A stretch of DNA of 6,898 nucleotides. It comes from Chloroflexota bacterium (lineage in GTDB: Bacteria; Chloroflexota; Anaerolineae; Ardenticatenales; Ardenticatenaceae). The stretch lies in NCBI GenBank assembly GCA_003520455.1, contig DOUV01000566.1:1-6898 (forward strand). Reading direction: 5' to 3'. A program made the translations under genes and the position numbers. Under the pieces are notes generated by a model. The model did not search any database. It was not told the DNA's origin and saw only the letters and a list, made by a program, of their open reading frames with translations. This document shows positions 5,984-6,898 of the stretch, one piece after another. The number at the start of each line of letters is the position of its first letter. Within the stretch, counting starts at the first letter, position 1.

Positions 5984-6730
5984 ATGCGCCTCGATTTTCA
6001 TACCCACATCGGACCTTTTTCCAGCGACAAACCCGCCGAAGAGTTGATCGCCATGCTGGACGAGCACGGGATCGACCGTGCGGTGGCCCTGCCCAGTCGC
6101 GGCCTCCATGGCAGCCCGCGAATGTATGCCGCGGCCAACGACTATAATGCCCAGGCGATGCAACGCTACCCAAACCGCTTGATCGGTTTCTGTACGGTGA
6201 ACCCGTGGCACCGCGACGAAGCTCTGGCGGAGTTCCAACGAGCGGTTCGCCAGCTTGGCCTGAAAGGGCTTAAGCTCCACCCGCCGACCCAGGGCTTCGA
6301 CGTCTTCAACCTCGACCTCATGGGCCCCATCATGGAGCTGGCCGATGAGTTGGACGTGCCGGTCGCGATCCACGGCGGCATCCGGGAGCACGACAACCCG
6401 CTGCGCTTCGGCTTGTTAGCCCAGACCTACCCAGGCGTGCGGCTGGTCATGCTCCACTCCAACTTTGGCGGCACGGACCGTGTCGCGATCCGCTGGGCAG
6501 CCGAGCAGGCACCCAGCCTGTACTTCGAGACGTCGGCAACCAACGAACCGGCCTTCATCGCCGATTTAGCGCGCTGGTCGGGGGGTGGACGTATCTTCTA
6601 CGGCTCGGACTGGCCCTGGCTTCCCCCTCGCCTGGAAATGGCAATGGTGGAGTATTCGGGGCTGCCCGAGGCTGAGGTGACCGACATTCTCGGGGCTTCC
6701 GCTGCCCGGTTCTTGGGTTTATCAGCCTGA
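5984..6730 (+). CDS. Amidohydrolase family protein (PF04909 type), second tandem copy
   Basis: The 248-residue protein is a paralogue of the gene before it. It keeps DFHTHIG (His 6, His 8), GLKLHPP (Lys 97, His 99), VAIHGG (His 130), VMLHSNFGG (His 158), FYGSDWPW (Asp 209) and a terminal ASAARFLG. Shared blocks include GSPR, AAANDY, GFCTVNP and GLKLHPP. The loop after His 130 and the strand carrying His 158 differ from the first copy (LHSNFGG against AHMGWGG), so the substrate pocket may differ. The start codon is four bases after the upstream stop, and GGAGAG (5971-5976), seven bases before the ATG, is its ribosome-binding site inside the end of the previous gene. No signal peptide is seen. 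The two may form a hetero-oligomer or act on successive intermediates; both ideas are inference. Confidence 0.88.
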   Translation: MRLDFHTHIGPFSSDKPAEELIAMLDEHGIDRAVALPSRGLHGSPRMYAAANDYNAQAMQRYPNRLIGFCTVNPWHRDEALAEFQRAVRQLGLKGLKLHPPTQGFDVFNLDLMGPIMELADELDVPVAIHGGIREHDNPLRFGLLAQTYPGVRLVMLHSNFGGTDRVAIRWAAEQAPSLYFETSATNEPAFIADLARWSGGGRIFYGSDWPWLPPRLEMAMVEYSGLPEAEVTDILGASAARFLGLSA

Positions 6731-6741
6731 CCATGATTCAC

Positions 6742-6748
6742 AAGGAGG
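6742..6748 (+). promoter_or_regulatory. Strong ribosome-binding site of the lipoprotein gene
   Basis: AAGGAGG lies 11 bases before the ATG at 6760. An in-frame ATG at 6733 precedes it but has no Shine-Dalgarno site and would put acidic residues ahead of the signal peptide, so 6760 is preferred. A strong site in mid-operon fits the high output usual for binding proteins. Confidence 0.65.
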
Positions 6749-6759
6749 AAAGAGAAACG

Positions 6760-6898
6760 ATGTCGCGCCCCAAAACTTCTATCGTCTGGCTCGCAGTCCT
6801 TGTGCTGGCCGTCCTACTGGTGGCCGGCTGTGGTGGGGCTCCGACGGCTACCCCGGCCGCAGCGACCGAACCGCCAGCGGCGACCCAGCCGTCCGCAG
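6760..6898 (+). CDS. Lipoprotein, probable ABC-transporter substrate-binding protein, 3' partial
   Basis: Only the first 46 codons are in the window. They show a type II signal peptide: a short N-terminus with Arg 3 and Lys 5, a hydrophobic core from about residue 8 to 21, and the lipobox VAGC with Cys 24 as the lipidation site. A linker rich in Thr, Pro and Ala follows (PTATPAAATEPPAATQP). This layout is typical of substrate-binding proteins of ABC importers in Chloroflexota and other lipoprotein-rich lineages. The mature domain is missing, so the transporter class (peptide, sugar or other) cannot be told, and another secreted lipoprotein is possible. The gene begins 29 bp after the second tandem amidohydrolase, in the same direction, and is probably in the same operon. 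It would bring in the compound the amidohydrolases process. Confidence 0.75.
   Translation, partial: MSRPKTSIVWLAVLVLAVLLVAGCGGAPTATPAAATEPPAATQPSA

Noticed and set aside
5849..6391. A 180-codon minus-strand frame opposite the tandem amidohydrolases
   Set aside because: Antisense shadow of strongly conserved coding sequence, with no motif of its own.
1..6898. CRISPR arrays, tRNA or rRNA genes and phage attachment sites
   Set aside because: No regularly spaced direct repeats, no tRNA-like TTCGA arm with matching acceptor ends, and no rRNA-like conserved stretches were seen on reading through.

Overview
The window is GC-rich bacterial DNA, dense with genes in places and interrupted by eroded or non-coding stretches. 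The best taxonomic clue is the lipoprotein that begins at the right end. Its lipobox cysteine is followed by a Thr/Pro/Ala-rich linker of the kind common in Chloroflexota substrate-binding proteins. The host is therefore most likely a Chloroflexota-type bacterium (inference, moderate confidence); nothing in the window fixes the species.

Left part (1-1272): the end of an alpha/beta-hydrolase of the dienelactone hydrolase/prolyl oligopeptidase type is followed by a non-coding gap with two inverted repeats. Next come two gene pieces facing each other. One is a YdeI/OmdA-type gene cut off before its C-terminal domain. The other, on the minus strand, is an NTF2-like (DUF4440/SnoaL type) C-terminal half. 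Their stop codons lie only 5 bp apart, which looks like an old deletion or rearrangement junction.

Middle part (1269-3209, minus strand): an aminoglycoside phosphotransferase-fold (APH/choline-kinase-like) kinase with intact catalytic motifs and its own sigma70-like promoter. Upstream of it is a short intergenic region rich in hairpins, then a DauR/YheO-type regulator (PAS_6-like sensor plus C-terminal HTH).

Right part (3210-6898): the regulator is divergent from a plus-strand operon. The spacer holds a sigma70 promoter with perfect consensus boxes (TTGACA, 17 bp, TATAAT) pointing at the operon, a second TTGACA promoter pointing at the regulator, and overlapping palindromes that cover both -35 boxes. 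After an unusually long gap of about 660 bp with no convincing gene come three metal-dependent amidohydrolases: one imidazolonepropionase/prolidase-like enzyme and two tandem paralogous PF04909-type enzymes. They are joined by a 4-bp ATGA overlap and a 4-bp gap. A lipoprotein follows 29 bp later and runs off the window; it is probably the substrate-binding protein of an ABC importer.

The most coherent reading is a regulated uptake-and-hydrolysis module: regulator, three hydrolases, transporter. The substrate cannot be deduced from this sequence. It is the best candidate here for an uncharacterised system.
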